From assembly GCF_037201965.1 (NCBI RefSeq), contig NZ_CP147518.1, forward strand, positions 1,611,001-1,675,000: a DNA stretch of 64,000 nucleotides, written 5' to 3'. Positions within the stretch are counted from its first letter, which is position 1. Each line of letters opens with the position of its first letter. Under the pieces are notes generated by a model. That model worked only from the letters and a program-made list of their open reading frames with translations. It did no database searches and had not been told where the DNA came from. Of this stretch, positions 31,089 through 40,800 are shown piece by piece. Source of the stretch: Spirosoma sp. SC4-14 (GTDB taxonomy: Bacteria > Bacteroidota > Bacteroidia > Cytophagales > Spirosomataceae). Both the position numbers and the translations under genes were made by a program.

Positions 31089-32237
31089 CTAAAAAGCGGC
31101 TGTATAAATGGCAATCGCATCCTCGCGAGTGATTTCACGGGGATTATTTTTTAATAAACGAGTTATTTTCAGGGCATCATCGGCCATCTGCGGAATAGCC
31201 TCCTTCGGAATATTGACGTCCCGCAAACGCGCCGGAATACCGCAGTCCCGAATCAGTTCTCTGATTTTCCGGATACCGTTGGCCGCTGTTTCTGCACAGT
31301 CGGCACTACGTTCGCAGCCCAGCGCCACGGCCACCTGTGCATACTTGCAAACAGCCGCCTGCATATTGAATTCCATCACATAGGGTAGCAGCAGTGCATT
31401 GGAAAGGCCATGTGCCAGATGAAACATACTGCCCAGCGGGTAGGAGAGCGCATGCACACCGGCCGTATTGACCGGCCCCAGACAAAAACCGCCCAGCAAA
31501 CTCCCCATGGCCACCTGCGTACGCGCTTCTTCATCGTTGCCGTTACGTACCGCCTGCACGATATGACTGGCAATCAACCGAATGCCTTCGTAGGCATACA
31601 TGTCGATGAACGGCTGCGCAAACTTGTTGGTGTACGCTTCCAGGCAGTGCGTCAGGGCGTCAATTCCCGTCGCGGCTGTGATGGATGGCGGCACGCTCAA
31701 CGTCAGCAGCGGGTCAACATACACAATGTCGGGTACCAGAAACGGGCTGATGATCCCTTTCTTCTGATTATCGGCATTGTCCACTAAAATGGCGTTTGGC
31801 GATGCCTCGCTGCCCGTTCCCGACGTAGCGGGAACACAGATCAGTTTCTTCCGGCGCCCTGTCAGGTTGCCGATGCCGAGCATGTCCGTCAGGGTCTGTT
31901 CATTTTCCAGTTGAGCGGCTATTAATTTGGCCACATCCAGCACGCTGCCTCCGCCAATGCCCAGCACTACGTCCGGATTGAAGGGCATAACGGTTTGCAT
32001 CAGGCGGTTGAAGTCGGCAAACGATGGTTCCTGAACAATGCTGGTATCAACCCAGACGCCAATTCCGTTATCGTCCAGCGTATCGATCAGCCTTTCCAGT
32101 TGCGGCAAGAGGGGATTGATCGTGACGATTAACACCTTTTTGGGCATGAGTTGTCTAATCTCGTCGGCCAGATTTCCAAGAGACCCGTTACCGAAGACCA
32201 GTTTGCCGGGGAAATGGATGGTTAAATTCTGCATCAT
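31089..32237 (-). CDS. iron-containing (group III) alcohol dehydrogenase
   Basis: A 382-aa protein of the Fe-ADH family: KLVFGNGSLGNLADEI, then NAD motif GIGGGSVLDVAKLIA (about 94-108), PATSGTGSEASPNAILVD, and metal ligands in TGIDALTHCLEAY and SMFHLAHGLSNALLLP. Such enzymes reduce aldehydes such as lactaldehyde or glycolaldehyde, or oxidise hydroxyacids, with NAD(P). After the DapA-like lyase it could process the aldehyde product of aldol cleavage, or act as a tartronate-semialdehyde-type reductase (inference). Starts MMQNLTIHFPGK; two ATGs lie in tandem. Confidence 0.92.
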   Translation of the reverse strand: MMQNLTIHFPGKLVFGNGSLGNLADEIRQLMPKKVLIVTINPLLPQLERLIDTLDDNGIGVWVDTSIVQEPSFADFNRLMQTVMPFNPDVVLGIGGGSVLDVAKLIAAQLENEQTLTDMLGIGNLTGRRKKLICVPATSGTGSEASPNAILVDNADNQKKGIISPFLVPDIVYVDPLLTLSVPPSITAATGIDALTHCLEAYTNKFAQPFIDMYAYEGIRLIASHIVQAVRNGNDEEARTQVAMGSLLGGFCLGPVNTAGVHALSYPLGSMFHLAHGLSNALLLPYVMEFNMQAAVCKYAQVAVALGCERSADCAETAANGIRKIRELIRDCGIPARLRDVNIPKEAIPQMADDALKITRLLKNNPREITREDAIAIYTAAF

Positions 32238-32252
32238 TTGCTTTTAGTATCT

Positions 32253-32280
32253 TGTCATTCCGACCGTAGAGGGAATGACA
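32253..32280. repeat. TGTCATTCC inverted repeat
   Basis: TGTCATTCC-GACCGTAGA-GGGAATGACA hairpin between the Fe-ADH and sialidase-like genes. The CATTCCGACCGTAG block recurs at 33455-33528 and, diverged, at 41040-41110. Confidence 0.85.
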
Positions 32281-32293
32281 AAAGGAAAATTCT

Positions 32294-33427
32294 CTAGTCC
32301 TTCGTTATTTCCTTCGCTACCGGTGCCGTATAGCCGTCCAGCGAAGGCCAGATGCCGTTTTCAATGGGTTTTAATTTCAGTTTGGCCGGATCAACGACGG
32401 CATGTTTGATCTTCTGCCGACGCCAGGTATAAATCACATGAATCATCCCATCGCTGGTCTGAATAATCGAGGGGTATGAGTACTGGCTGATCGGGGAATC
32501 TTCCAGAATAAGGGCGGCCAGCCAGTTTTTGCCGTCTTTGGATAGGGCCAGATTTAAGGGCGTTCGCGGACCTTTGGCCAGATTGCCCGGTGGCAGTACG
32601 TGGTTATAAACCAGTGCCTGCCGACCATCTTTCAGCGTGACAGCGTCGGTTCCAGAGTTGTTATTCGGGAGCGATGTTTTAGCCAGTGCCGACCAGGTTT
32701 CGCCGTTATCCGCTGACCAGGACTCCACAATAGCGCGGTCTTTACTACGGGCCAGAATTTGCAGTTTACCGTTGCCATACGTCAGAATACTCGGTTGAAT
32801 GGCATTGAGGGACTTTCCATCGCTGATCGGGCCAATTTTCCGCCAGGTTTTGCCAAAGTCGGGCGTTACTTCAAAATGCAGTTTCCAGCCATCACCTTCC
32901 GTGCTGGACGGACAAATCAAGTTACCATTGGCCAACAGAACGGGCTTGTTTTTAACCGGGCCAATATATCCTTCGGGTAGTTTCTTGGCCGCCGACCACG
33001 TCCGTCCGCCGTCCGACGACGTTTTCTGTAACCCCCACCACTTCGACGGACTTGGCCCAACTTTATAGAACAGCATGAGATCTCCCTTCGGAACCTGATA
33101 CAGAACCGGATTCCAGCAGGCGTACCGCAACGTATCGTTGACGATGCCATTCGCTACGTTTTGCGGAGCTATCCACTTTCCTTTCTCCTGCCGACTCACC
33201 CAGATGCACACATCCGGGTTTCGCTCTTTGGTACCGCCAAACCAGGCTGAAACCAGACCCGTCGGCGTTTCGGCAATGGTGGCAGCATGGCTCTCCGGAA
33301 ACGGTGGATTCTCGACCACAAACTCATCGACTACCAGTCCCGATTGCCATTTAGCCAGTTGGGCAAACGACAGATTGAGTGCGGTAAGGCTGATGAGTAA
33401 GGTTATAGATAGAGATTTGATTATCAT
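32294..33427 (-). CDS. sialidase/BNR-repeat family exo-glycosidase-like protein, secreted
   Basis: A 377-aa protein with a Sec signal (SLSITLLISLTALNLSFAQ) and a six-bladed BNR propeller. Four Asp-box motifs are visible: SSDGGRTWSAAKK, TPDFGKTWRKIG, SADNGETWSAL and SKDGKNWLAAL. The N-terminal FPESHAATIAETPTGLVSAW with FGGTKERNPD is typical of the 'exo-α-sialidase' group found in pectin loci, where true sialic-acid activity is doubtful. In this setting it more likely removes another acid or deoxy sugar from a pectic glycan (inference). Confidence 0.88.
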   Translation of the reverse strand: MIIKSLSITLLISLTALNLSFAQLAKWQSGLVVDEFVVENPPFPESHAATIAETPTGLVSAWFGGTKERNPDVCIWVSRQEKGKWIAPQNVANGIVNDTLRYACWNPVLYQVPKGDLMLFYKVGPSPSKWWGLQKTSSDGGRTWSAAKKLPEGYIGPVKNKPVLLANGNLICPSSTEGDGWKLHFEVTPDFGKTWRKIGPISDGKSLNAIQPSILTYGNGKLQILARSKDRAIVESWSADNGETWSALAKTSLPNNNSGTDAVTLKDGRQALVYNHVLPPGNLAKGPRTPLNLALSKDGKNWLAALILEDSPISQYSYPSIIQTSDGMIHVIYTWRRQKIKHAVVDPAKLKLKPIENGIWPSLDGYTAPVAKEITKD

Positions 33428-33454
33428 TTTCTTTTTTTTTTATTCCTGTCTTTT

Positions 33455-33528
33455 GTCATTCCGACCGTAGGAGGAATCTCAAGCCAGCGTAATGGGAAAA
33501 TCGAGATTCCTCCTACGGTCGAAATGAC
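33455..33528. repeat. GTCATTCCGACCGTAGGAGG inverted repeat
   Basis: Arms 33455-33480 and 33503-33528 are reverse complements with one mismatch around a 22-bp loop. Family member of 32253 and 41040. Confidence 0.9.
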
Positions 33529-33555
33529 AAACTTCCCAATGAAATTGAATGACCA

Positions 33556-34251
33556 TTACTGTTTTTTCTCCGCTGCTTTTTTGGCTTTGATGGTCGCCGT
33601 ATAGGCGTTATACATCTCGCGCCAGTTCCGGCCGTTGGCGTTCAGAAATTGCTCCGATTTCGTCTTGTAGATTTCGAAAATGGCCGAGATCTCTTTCATG
33701 CTTTTATAGTCGACAGCCTGTTCGCGAGCCTGTTCCAGAAAGCCCTGAATGGTGGCTTCTTCGGTTGGGGTGAGGTTCGGTACGATAGCCCGATACCCAT
33801 TCATCGTAAAGGCCACTTTGCCAATGGTGTATTTATCCAGAATAGCGTCGACCTGACTTTTCGCCAGATCTTTCTGCAAGCCCGCCATCAAGTCCTGATG
33901 AACCAAAGCGGGAATGGCCGAATCAGCAATCAATTGACGGTCAAGCTCCGACAACGGCTTGCCAGTTACTGGATTGATACCGGCCGGAACCGTACTGGCC
34001 GGGTGGTCATTGTGCCAGTCGCGGATGGCTTTCAGGTGGGTTGCCACTACGTCGGTTAACCGGTTTTCCTTTTCGGCATCGTTCAGATTCAGGGATGCAA
34101 TCCATTCGGCTGCTTTCTTCTCAAGCTCAGCATCGGCTTTCACTTTTGCTTCGGCAGAAGGAACCGCTTTGGCCGGTTGATCCTGGCCGAAAGCGGGTGA
34201 GGTTACGGCAATGGCAGCTACGATTAAATACAGGTTGAGTATCTTGTTCAT
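33556..34251 (-). CDS. DUF3826 domain-containing secreted protein
   Basis: A 231-aa exported protein (signal IVAAIAVTSPAFGQ) of mostly helical character: KKAAEWIASLNLNDAEKENR, VVATHLKAIRDWHNDH and a C-terminal Lys/Ala-rich helix. This matches DUF3826, a family repeatedly found beside pectate lyases and acetylesterases in Bacteroidota. Biochemical function unknown to me. The stop lies 3 bp before the ATG region of the array's next member order (34255 end of the sialate esterase), so it is translationally close to the esterase upstream. Confidence 0.82.
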   Translation of the reverse strand: MNKILNLYLIVAAIAVTSPAFGQDQPAKAVPSAEAKVKADAELEKKAAEWIASLNLNDAEKENRLTDVVATHLKAIRDWHNDHPASTVPAGINPVTGKPLSELDRQLIADSAIPALVHQDLMAGLQKDLAKSQVDAILDKYTIGKVAFTMNGYRAIVPNLTPTEEATIQGFLEQAREQAVDYKSMKEISAIFEIYKTKSEQFLNANGRNWREMYNAYTATIKAKKAAEKKQ

Positions 34252-34254
34252 TGG

Positions 34255-35787
34255 TTATTTTGGGTTTGGAATGCCAGATTTTGTAGTTCCTGAAACGGGA
34301 TCAGACTGGCGGCTCCAGGTAGCAGGTGAGCCCGGTTTTATCGCAAGCTGATTCGTTAAGGGATTGTCCGTGCGGAAGGGACGAGCCGGTAATCCTTCTT
34401 TATTGAAGAGGTTCGGCTGGGCCGCTTCATCCCAGGCAAAGCGAACGGCCACAGGACTCACTACGTTGGGGGCTGAAACGATTACTTTTTTTCCTTCAAT
34501 CAGAGCCTGAGCCCGAACAAAAACACCGTCAGTACCGGCAATCGAAAAGTCAGTCAGTGGCTGCCCGTCTTTGCTGAGTAAGCCGCTGCCTGTGTGTGAG
34601 AAATGCAGCTCAATGGCCCGGCCTTTTACTTTCATTTTTTCGAAGACCGGCCCTTCCCCAACGATCTCTTTTTTGGCATACGTATTGGCCAGTGCCAGCA
34701 GCGCCAGCCGCCGACCGATCTCCCACTTGAACGGCGGGTGAATGTCGGACAGGTCGCTGGCCAGATCCGTCGTAACGATCATACCGGTTTGTGGCAGGCC
34801 CAATACCAGTTCCTGCGCTTCCCGAAATTCGGGTAATGTTTCTTTTGTCAGGATAATTTTCCCTTTCGATTCGGAGTAGTTGAATGGAGCCAGGGAGACG
34901 TAGTAAAATGGCAGTTCCCGCTCGTTCCACGCACTTCGCCAGCTAGTAATGAGTGTTTTGAGCTTGTGCGAATACGTAATGGTTTCTTTCAAGAAGCAGT
35001 TGGATTCACCCTGATACCACAGGAAACCTTTCAGCGCAAAGGGAGCCAGTGGCCGAATCATGGGCTCGTAGAATTTCCCCGGTTCGCCCTCGATTTTCTG
35101 GTTTTCGTAGTACGTATCGTCGCGGAAAGCCGCTTCCGAAATCCAGGGCTCAATCCGGCTGCCCGGTATAGCCGACGAAATGACACCAATCGGTACGTTC
35201 AGGTTTTTGTAGAGTTCTTTGGCGAAGAAATAGGCCGGAGCCGAGAACGAACGTAGTGCCGAATCCTGCGCCATAGCCCAGCCCCGATGCAGCGAATCGG
35301 GTTTGCTCAGCTCTTTTCGGTTGACCAGAAAAATACGTATCTGCGGGTTATTGGCATAGGTTAGCTCATCGACCGGATTGTGCCCATCAACAGATTTCGT
35401 GGCTAGAGAAGGGTTCACTTTGCTGTTTTTTCGCATCGTGTACTCCATGTTCGATTGACCCGAACACAGCCAGACTTCACCCACCAGAATGTTTTGCAGT
35501 CGAATCGTATTCGTTCCCGACATAATCAGCTCCGACGGAACAGCCGACGCTTTCAGCGGTTTCAACGTAACGCTCCACTTACCAGCAGCATCCGCCGAGG
35601 TTGTTTGACTTTGTCCGGCAAACTGTACGTTTACCGTTTCGCCAGCCGATGCTTTTCCCCAGATAACCAGCGGTTTACCCTGTTGCAGCACCATGTTATG
35701 CCCTAGAATCCGGGGCAATACAATCGCTGCCTTCAGTTGAAATGAAAGAAGTATGAGAAAGGTAGCTAACAGAGCGTGTTTGGGCAT
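34255..35787 (-). CDS. sialate O-acetylesterase family SGNH esterase, secreted
   Basis: A 510-aa exported protein (signal ATFLILLSFQLKAAI). SGNH-hydrolase features: LCSGQSNMEYTM with the Ser nucleophile (about 114), GFLWYQGESN (block III, about 255) and the catalytic Asp/His in SDIHPPFKWEIGRRLALLAL. An N-terminal β-domain precedes the catalytic part. Family members remove O-acetyl groups from sialate, but in pectin loci they act on acetylated galacturonate or rhamnogalacturonan. Its gene end is separated from DUF3826 by three bases, consistent with one transcript. Confidence 0.92.
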   Translation of the reverse strand: MPKHALLATFLILLSFQLKAAIVLPRILGHNMVLQQGKPLVIWGKASAGETVNVQFAGQSQTTSADAAGKWSVTLKPLKASAVPSELIMSGTNTIRLQNILVGEVWLCSGQSNMEYTMRKNSKVNPSLATKSVDGHNPVDELTYANNPQIRIFLVNRKELSKPDSLHRGWAMAQDSALRSFSAPAYFFAKELYKNLNVPIGVISSAIPGSRIEPWISEAAFRDDTYYENQKIEGEPGKFYEPMIRPLAPFALKGFLWYQGESNCFLKETITYSHKLKTLITSWRSAWNERELPFYYVSLAPFNYSESKGKIILTKETLPEFREAQELVLGLPQTGMIVTTDLASDLSDIHPPFKWEIGRRLALLALANTYAKKEIVGEGPVFEKMKVKGRAIELHFSHTGSGLLSKDGQPLTDFSIAGTDGVFVRAQALIEGKKVIVSAPNVVSPVAVRFAWDEAAQPNLFNKEGLPARPFRTDNPLTNQLAIKPGSPATWSRQSDPVSGTTKSGIPNPK

Positions 35788-35819
35788 TCGATTACTTGAG
35801 TTTTTATCAGCTGAGTCTT

Positions 35820-35887
35820 ACCCATAAATCCCCTGAAGGGGACTTGGCTTACTCTCAGACAAAGTCCCCTTCAGGGGATTTATGGGT
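35820..35887. repeat. perfect 25-bp inverted repeat
   Basis: ACCCATAAATCCCCTGAAGG plus GGACT (35820-35844) and its exact reverse complement (35863-35887) around an 18-bp loop, between two co-directional genes; a strong hairpin that could act as transcription attenuator or RNA stabiliser. Confidence 0.95.
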
Positions 35888-35908
35888 GAAATGACCCGGA
35901 TTTACCTA

Positions 35909-37843
35909 TCATTCCGCCCGGCTTTGCAATCCACTCGTTTTAAAAGACTTAATGACATATATAGCCTCCGCATCCAGCTCACCACCTTTGGGCAGATCAT
36001 AATTCTGGTCGGTAGGCGTATCGGCATCGGGGAATCGACGGACACCGCCCGTTCGGAAGACAACCCGACGGAAGGAAGCCACCGGCGCAAAAAACAGCCT
36101 GGTGCCCTTGGCTTGCCCATTGACGAAGGTGGTGAACATCCGTTTGTCGCGGTCCAGCTCGATGCGCACATCGTATTGTTTACCCGCTTCGTATTTCTGT
36201 ATGTTCGAATCCCGGTACCCCACTTTCGCTTTGAACGTACTGTCGGCATCGAACATCAGCCGGACGGCCGCGTTGCCTTTGGCGTCCTGAAATTCAATCT
36301 GCAATGTGCCCTTATTGGCTTGCTGCGGTACTACGGTAAATTCGACCGCCAGTTTTTTTGAATCGGGAATGACCCGTTCCGCTTTGGCATAATCGAACGG
36401 GTCTTTATCGCGCAGCACCAGTGCTTTGGTGCCAGCCGTTGCTTCGATTTTGGCCGTTGCATACATAGGACTATAGATGTTCCAGTATTTCAGTTCCTCT
36501 CCGGCAGGCATCAGGGCAAAGGTTTCGTTTGGGTGAGCACTTACCTCGTCGGTGATGGGTACCGGAATTTTAGAAACCCAGATATCTTCTTTGTTCATGC
36601 TGTACGTCACCCAGAGGTTACCGTCGGGTGGCGTGCCATTGCCTTCTTCAATGCCCCGCACGTACTGCGGCCCGTATGACTTATAGGCACCGCCGTAGCG
36701 CAGTGAGGTGATTTCGCCGTTCACCAGCAGCAGATTGGTATAATTCAGCCCGTCTTTGCTGGTTGAAACGGCCAGCGGCCAGCGGAATTCGGACGGATTA
36801 TAGACCATAGCGTATTGGCCATCAGACGTGCGCTGCCCCCAGATTTTGGCGTTACTGTTGACAAAGCCCGGTGCGCGAAGGGGATTGTACAGCCATGTTC
36901 TACCGTCGTCTTTGCTGATGGTGGTGAGGGCGTGTTTCCAGAGTCCAACTACCCGGTTATCGGGCAAATGGTAATAACTGAAGGCTTTTACGTCCTTTTT
37001 GAGCGAAATCAATGGGTCGTTGCGGTCGGCTTCTTCAATCCATTGCTGCATCATCAGCGGATTGGCAAGCAGTTCGTTGCAGGCGTCTACAAAACCCTTG
37101 TCTTTTGAACGGGTGTAGAACGGATAGGTGGATTGTGATTTATCCCAGGACGAGTTATTCCGAATGAAGTAAATTGGCCCGAACTTCCCATCGGGGTAAA
37201 TTTCGCGAACGACCCGACCGATGCCGTTCCCGTCGTTCGGGTCGTCTTTCGGCCCCATCACAATGCCGTAGAACCCCAGTGTTAGCAGCCGTTTGTTCTT
37301 CGCCACGAAGAAACCCATGCGCTGGTGCATCACTGCGTACAGGTCTTTGGCCACCTCCGGCCGCCCTTCCTTCTTCCAGCCATCCGGAATTTTATAAGGT
37401 GGAAAAAGGATGGTAGGTTTCGTCTGGGCGGCACTCCGCCAGGTATAGCCGTCTTTCGAGGTTAGCAACAGCGTTTGTCCCGGTGGTACGTGTTCGCCAA
37501 CCGGATTGCTGAGGTATTGCAGATAAAACGTATTGTTCCAGTACGCCAGCATGGGCGCGTGGTTGTAGGTCCAGTTGGTTCCGCCCGCCAGTTCGGGGTG
37601 TTCGCGGTTCGCCCGAAAAACCTGAATATTATGTACCCCCACAGCCGGGCTCAATTGTCCGTGGTGATAATCGACGTTGGCAAGCGTAGTGCCGATGTAG
37701 CGAACCGTGTCCTGGGCGTGGAGCTGGGAGAAAAAAAATAAAATCACCCCCAACCCCCTAAAGGGAGCTAAAGCTCGCTTACAAGAAGCCCCCTTTAGGG
37801 GCGGTCCGACGGGTCGGTTGGGGGTAAAATAAGACCCGATCAT
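35909..37843 (-). CDS. secreted BNR/propeller glycoside-hydrolase-like protein with repeat-derived N-region
   Basis: A 644-aa protein. The propeller part shows Asp-box-like turns (TSKDGYTWRS, ISKDDGRTWLYNP, STSKDGLNYTN) and HAPMLAYWNNTFYLQYLSNP; residues about 500-640 form a β-sandwich (LAVEFTVVPQQANKGTLQIE, YDVRIELDRDKRMFTTFVNG) like concanavalin-type modules. Its enzymatic activity is unknown, but it sits among pectin genes. The start ATG (37843) overlaps the upstream TGA as ATGA. Residues about 7-33 are encoded by a palindromic repeat lying between MIGSYF and the hydrophobic core LGVILFFFSQLHAQ. No other start gives a complete signal peptide. Confidence 0.82.
   Translation of the reverse strand: MIGSYFTPNRPVGPPLKGASCKRALAPFRGLGVILFFFSQLHAQDTVRYIGTTLANVDYHHGQLSPAVGVHNIQVFRANREHPELAGGTNWTYNHAPMLAYWNNTFYLQYLSNPVGEHVPPGQTLLLTSKDGYTWRSAAQTKPTILFPPYKIPDGWKKEGRPEVAKDLYAVMHQRMGFFVAKNKRLLTLGFYGIVMGPKDDPNDGNGIGRVVREIYPDGKFGPIYFIRNNSSWDKSQSTYPFYTRSKDKGFVDACNELLANPLMMQQWIEEADRNDPLISLKKDVKAFSYYHLPDNRVVGLWKHALTTISKDDGRTWLYNPLRAPGFVNSNAKIWGQRTSDGQYAMVYNPSEFRWPLAVSTSKDGLNYTNLLLVNGEITSLRYGGAYKSYGPQYVRGIEEGNGTPPDGNLWVTYSMNKEDIWVSKIPVPITDEVSAHPNETFALMPAGEELKYWNIYSPMYATAKIEATAGTKALVLRDKDPFDYAKAERVIPDSKKLAVEFTVVPQQANKGTLQIEFQDAKGNAAVRLMFDADSTFKAKVGYRDSNIQKYEAGKQYDVRIELDRDKRMFTTFVNGQAKGTRLFFAPVASFRRVVFRTGGVRRFPDADTPTDQNYDLPKGGELDAEAIYVIKSFKTSGLQSRAE
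37746..37825. repeat. palindromic repeat inside the signal-peptide coding region
   Basis: Outer arms ACCCCCAACC (37746-37755) and GGTTGGGGGT (37816-37825), inner cores CCCTAAAGGG and CCCTTTAGGG. It lies wholly inside the 5' part of the 644-aa gene and keeps its frame. The core CCCCCTTT-AGGGGCGG is shared with 16275-16352. Confidence 0.85.
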
Positions 37844-40800
37844 AATCCTTTGCTTTTTTTAACCCAAATCACTTCAGCACCCTCCGTCTGTTTTTTCAGG
37901 TTCACCACGCTGCCACCTTTTACTACGTCTTTCGATTTGGTAATCTGCCCTGTTTTCGGATTGATGTAACTCACCGAGAATGAACCAGCTGATTTAGTCA
38001 GATCAAGTTCAACGGACGTATTGGCTTCGGTGTAAACGATATAGCCTGCTTTTTCGCTGCCGAGTGCCCATTGATTAGTTTGCTTTTTCGCTAACTCCAC
38101 CGGCTGCATCTGAGCAGCATCGGCCAGAAACTGTGGGTCAGCTACGGGTGGTACGTTCGGCATGGAGCCGCCCGCCATTAGCACTGCCCAGCCCATTGAA
38201 TCATAACTGTCGGCCGCATAGGTCACTGCCTTTTCAGGAAACTTCTGCCGGTATTCCCGTACGGCGCGGTACACCTGTTCGAACGATGTCTTTTTCGGCG
38301 GGGTCAGTCGGGCGTGCTGACGCGGAGCCAGGTTTTGCCCGCCAGCGGGTTCATAAGCCATACCATTGGCCTGGTAATGCCAGTACCGAATATCGATCAG
38401 ATTGACCAGCGAAGCACGTTTGGCGTCGGCCAGAATGGCATCCTGTACGTCTTTAGTCGTGCTCAACCCCACAATGGCTTTTTTGCCGGTTTCCTTCTCC
38501 CATTCGCTGATGGTATCGATCCAGAACTGCACAAAAGGCAGCGGCCCGGTAAACTCGGCTCCAATCAGTTGAATGACGCCCGTATTGCCCACGAAATTCT
38601 CAAGGCATTTGCGGATATAGGCCCGATGCAGCGCCCGCCGAACCGGGTGCGATACGTCGTAAAACTGTTCGGCCATAAAAATTCGCTTGTCGCCCGCATA
38701 CGGAACCGGTTCGGGGAAGCCCGTATTGTTGATGTTGTTGGCCGGACGCCAGGGGAAATCAGCATAGTGCGCTCCCGCTTCGATGATGTTGTGCTGAAAA
38801 TAATTCTCATGAATGAGCACCAGTCCTTTCTGATCAGCCAGATCAGCGTACTGCTTCAGGCGGCTCCAGTACCAGGGATTGTATTTCGTCAGGTCGTATT
38901 TACTCAAACCGTCCCAGGCCGTTTCTTTTCCGCTGCGGGCAAATGGTAACTCATAAAACGGAGGCCATACCTCGCCATCCATCCGGCGAATCCGCTCGTG
39001 GTCGTCCCGCCGACGGTCGTACCAGAGTCCGTAATTGTGGTCGATGGCGAGTAGGTTGTCAGCCTTCATCGAATCGGTCATGGCGTCCAGATTATCGGTC
39101 AGGCCCCGGCCCGTCATGCCCGGCACAAAGCGGGTGATGTGGGGTTTGGCACCAGTCAGGCCGTAGGGGCGGGCACTGCCGTTCCACCAGGGCACTTCCT
39201 GCCTGCGTCCCGTAATGAGTTTGACTCCTCGCACCAGCTTTCCGTGCAGAATCTGCATCGGTTCGGCCGGTCGGCGGTCCGATTTAGAAACCGGGGTTTC
39301 TTTAGGTACACCAATGGCATCAATGGACGTAGCATTCGACGTAGCGGGAATGGGTTGACGTTTAGGAGCCGCGCTGATAAAATCGTATAACGTAGGGGCG
39401 GGGTTAACCGCCTGCTTTGTCAGGGCAGCCGCTACGTCAATTTTAGGGCTGCTCGATGCCTCGGATTCAACCGGCAGGAGGATGGCGCGACTGGTAATTT
39501 TATCGCCGAGCCGGTCTTTTAATTGAGCGTAATATAAACTCCGGGGCTGAATGTGTTCGTTGGACATATCCCAGTAGCCATTTCCGGCAAACTGCGCCCA
39601 CGTACCAAATGCCCAGTTCTGCGCCGTAGGTGGCTGATAATTCTCAACACGGGCGGCTGTGCATTGCCAGAGGACGCTGTTTGCCGCATTCCAGCCAGCG
39701 CCCTGTTCATCCTGTCCCCGGTTGGCAAACCGCAGGGCGTTGCCGTCGATGTTTACGATGTCGAACAGCACCCCCGACGCCCAACTGTCGATGCTGCCGC
39801 TGAAACTGTAAGGCAAATGAGATTCGCACTGCACAAAGGCATTGGGGCCGGTTGCACAGAATCCAACCGCAAAATCATGAATACCCGACTCAGCATACAA
39901 CCGTTGGCAAAGTACCTGCTGGCCCCTGACAAAGAACGTATTCCGACGCTCCCCACCGATTTCGGAAACGGGTTCCAGCGACTGACAATCTTCGACCGTA
40001 ATACGTCGGGCCGTTTCATGAACGTAGACGGCTGAACCCGCAAAGTGTCGGAAAACGACCTGCCGAATCCAGGCATCCTGTATGTTTTCGAGGCCGATAG
40101 CCATCCAGCTGTGGGCTTCGTCCTTTGGGTTGGTTTTGTCAATGGTTGACTCCAACTGTAGGTTTTCGACACCCGACTGCGCTATCTGGCCCGGCCATGC
40201 GTAACGGGCAATGGTCCCACCGCCATACGCGGAATCCAGGGCTGTAGTAAGGGGAGCATCGAGGGTAAGTTCAGCGCCGTTGACCGCTGTAATTTGCCGA
40301 TCCCAGAAAAGATCACGCTGTCCGGGTTTCCAGCCCAGCGCTGAAAGGCCGCCACCGAACGTATCGGTACCGAGCTTCTGAATCCACTCTTTCGTAGCGG
40401 GCCGACGGATCTGTACGTAATCGCCAGTCTTAAAGTCAGTTGGATTGGCAACCCGAACGTTTAACGCGTTGACCGGTACGTAGGCATCCGTAATGGGTAC
40501 AGCAGCAGTAAGTTGGCGGTCGTTGCTGCCGGAAATGCTAATCAGATTGTCGCGGCACAACCCTGTTCCGAGCAGGGTTGTGCCGCCTGCGTTCATGCCA
40601 CTTCCCCGCAATACGACGCCTGACGCGCTGATTCGTAAGCTGCCAGCCACTTCGTATACGCCTTTTTCGAGCAAAACCGATCCGCGAAAACCATCACTCC
40701 CCAAGGGTAAGGAGGCTACGTAATCCAGAGCCGCCTGTATGCGTCGGGTGGCATCTCCTTTCCGAAACGGAATAACCACTTTAATCGCAACGGTTGGAAC

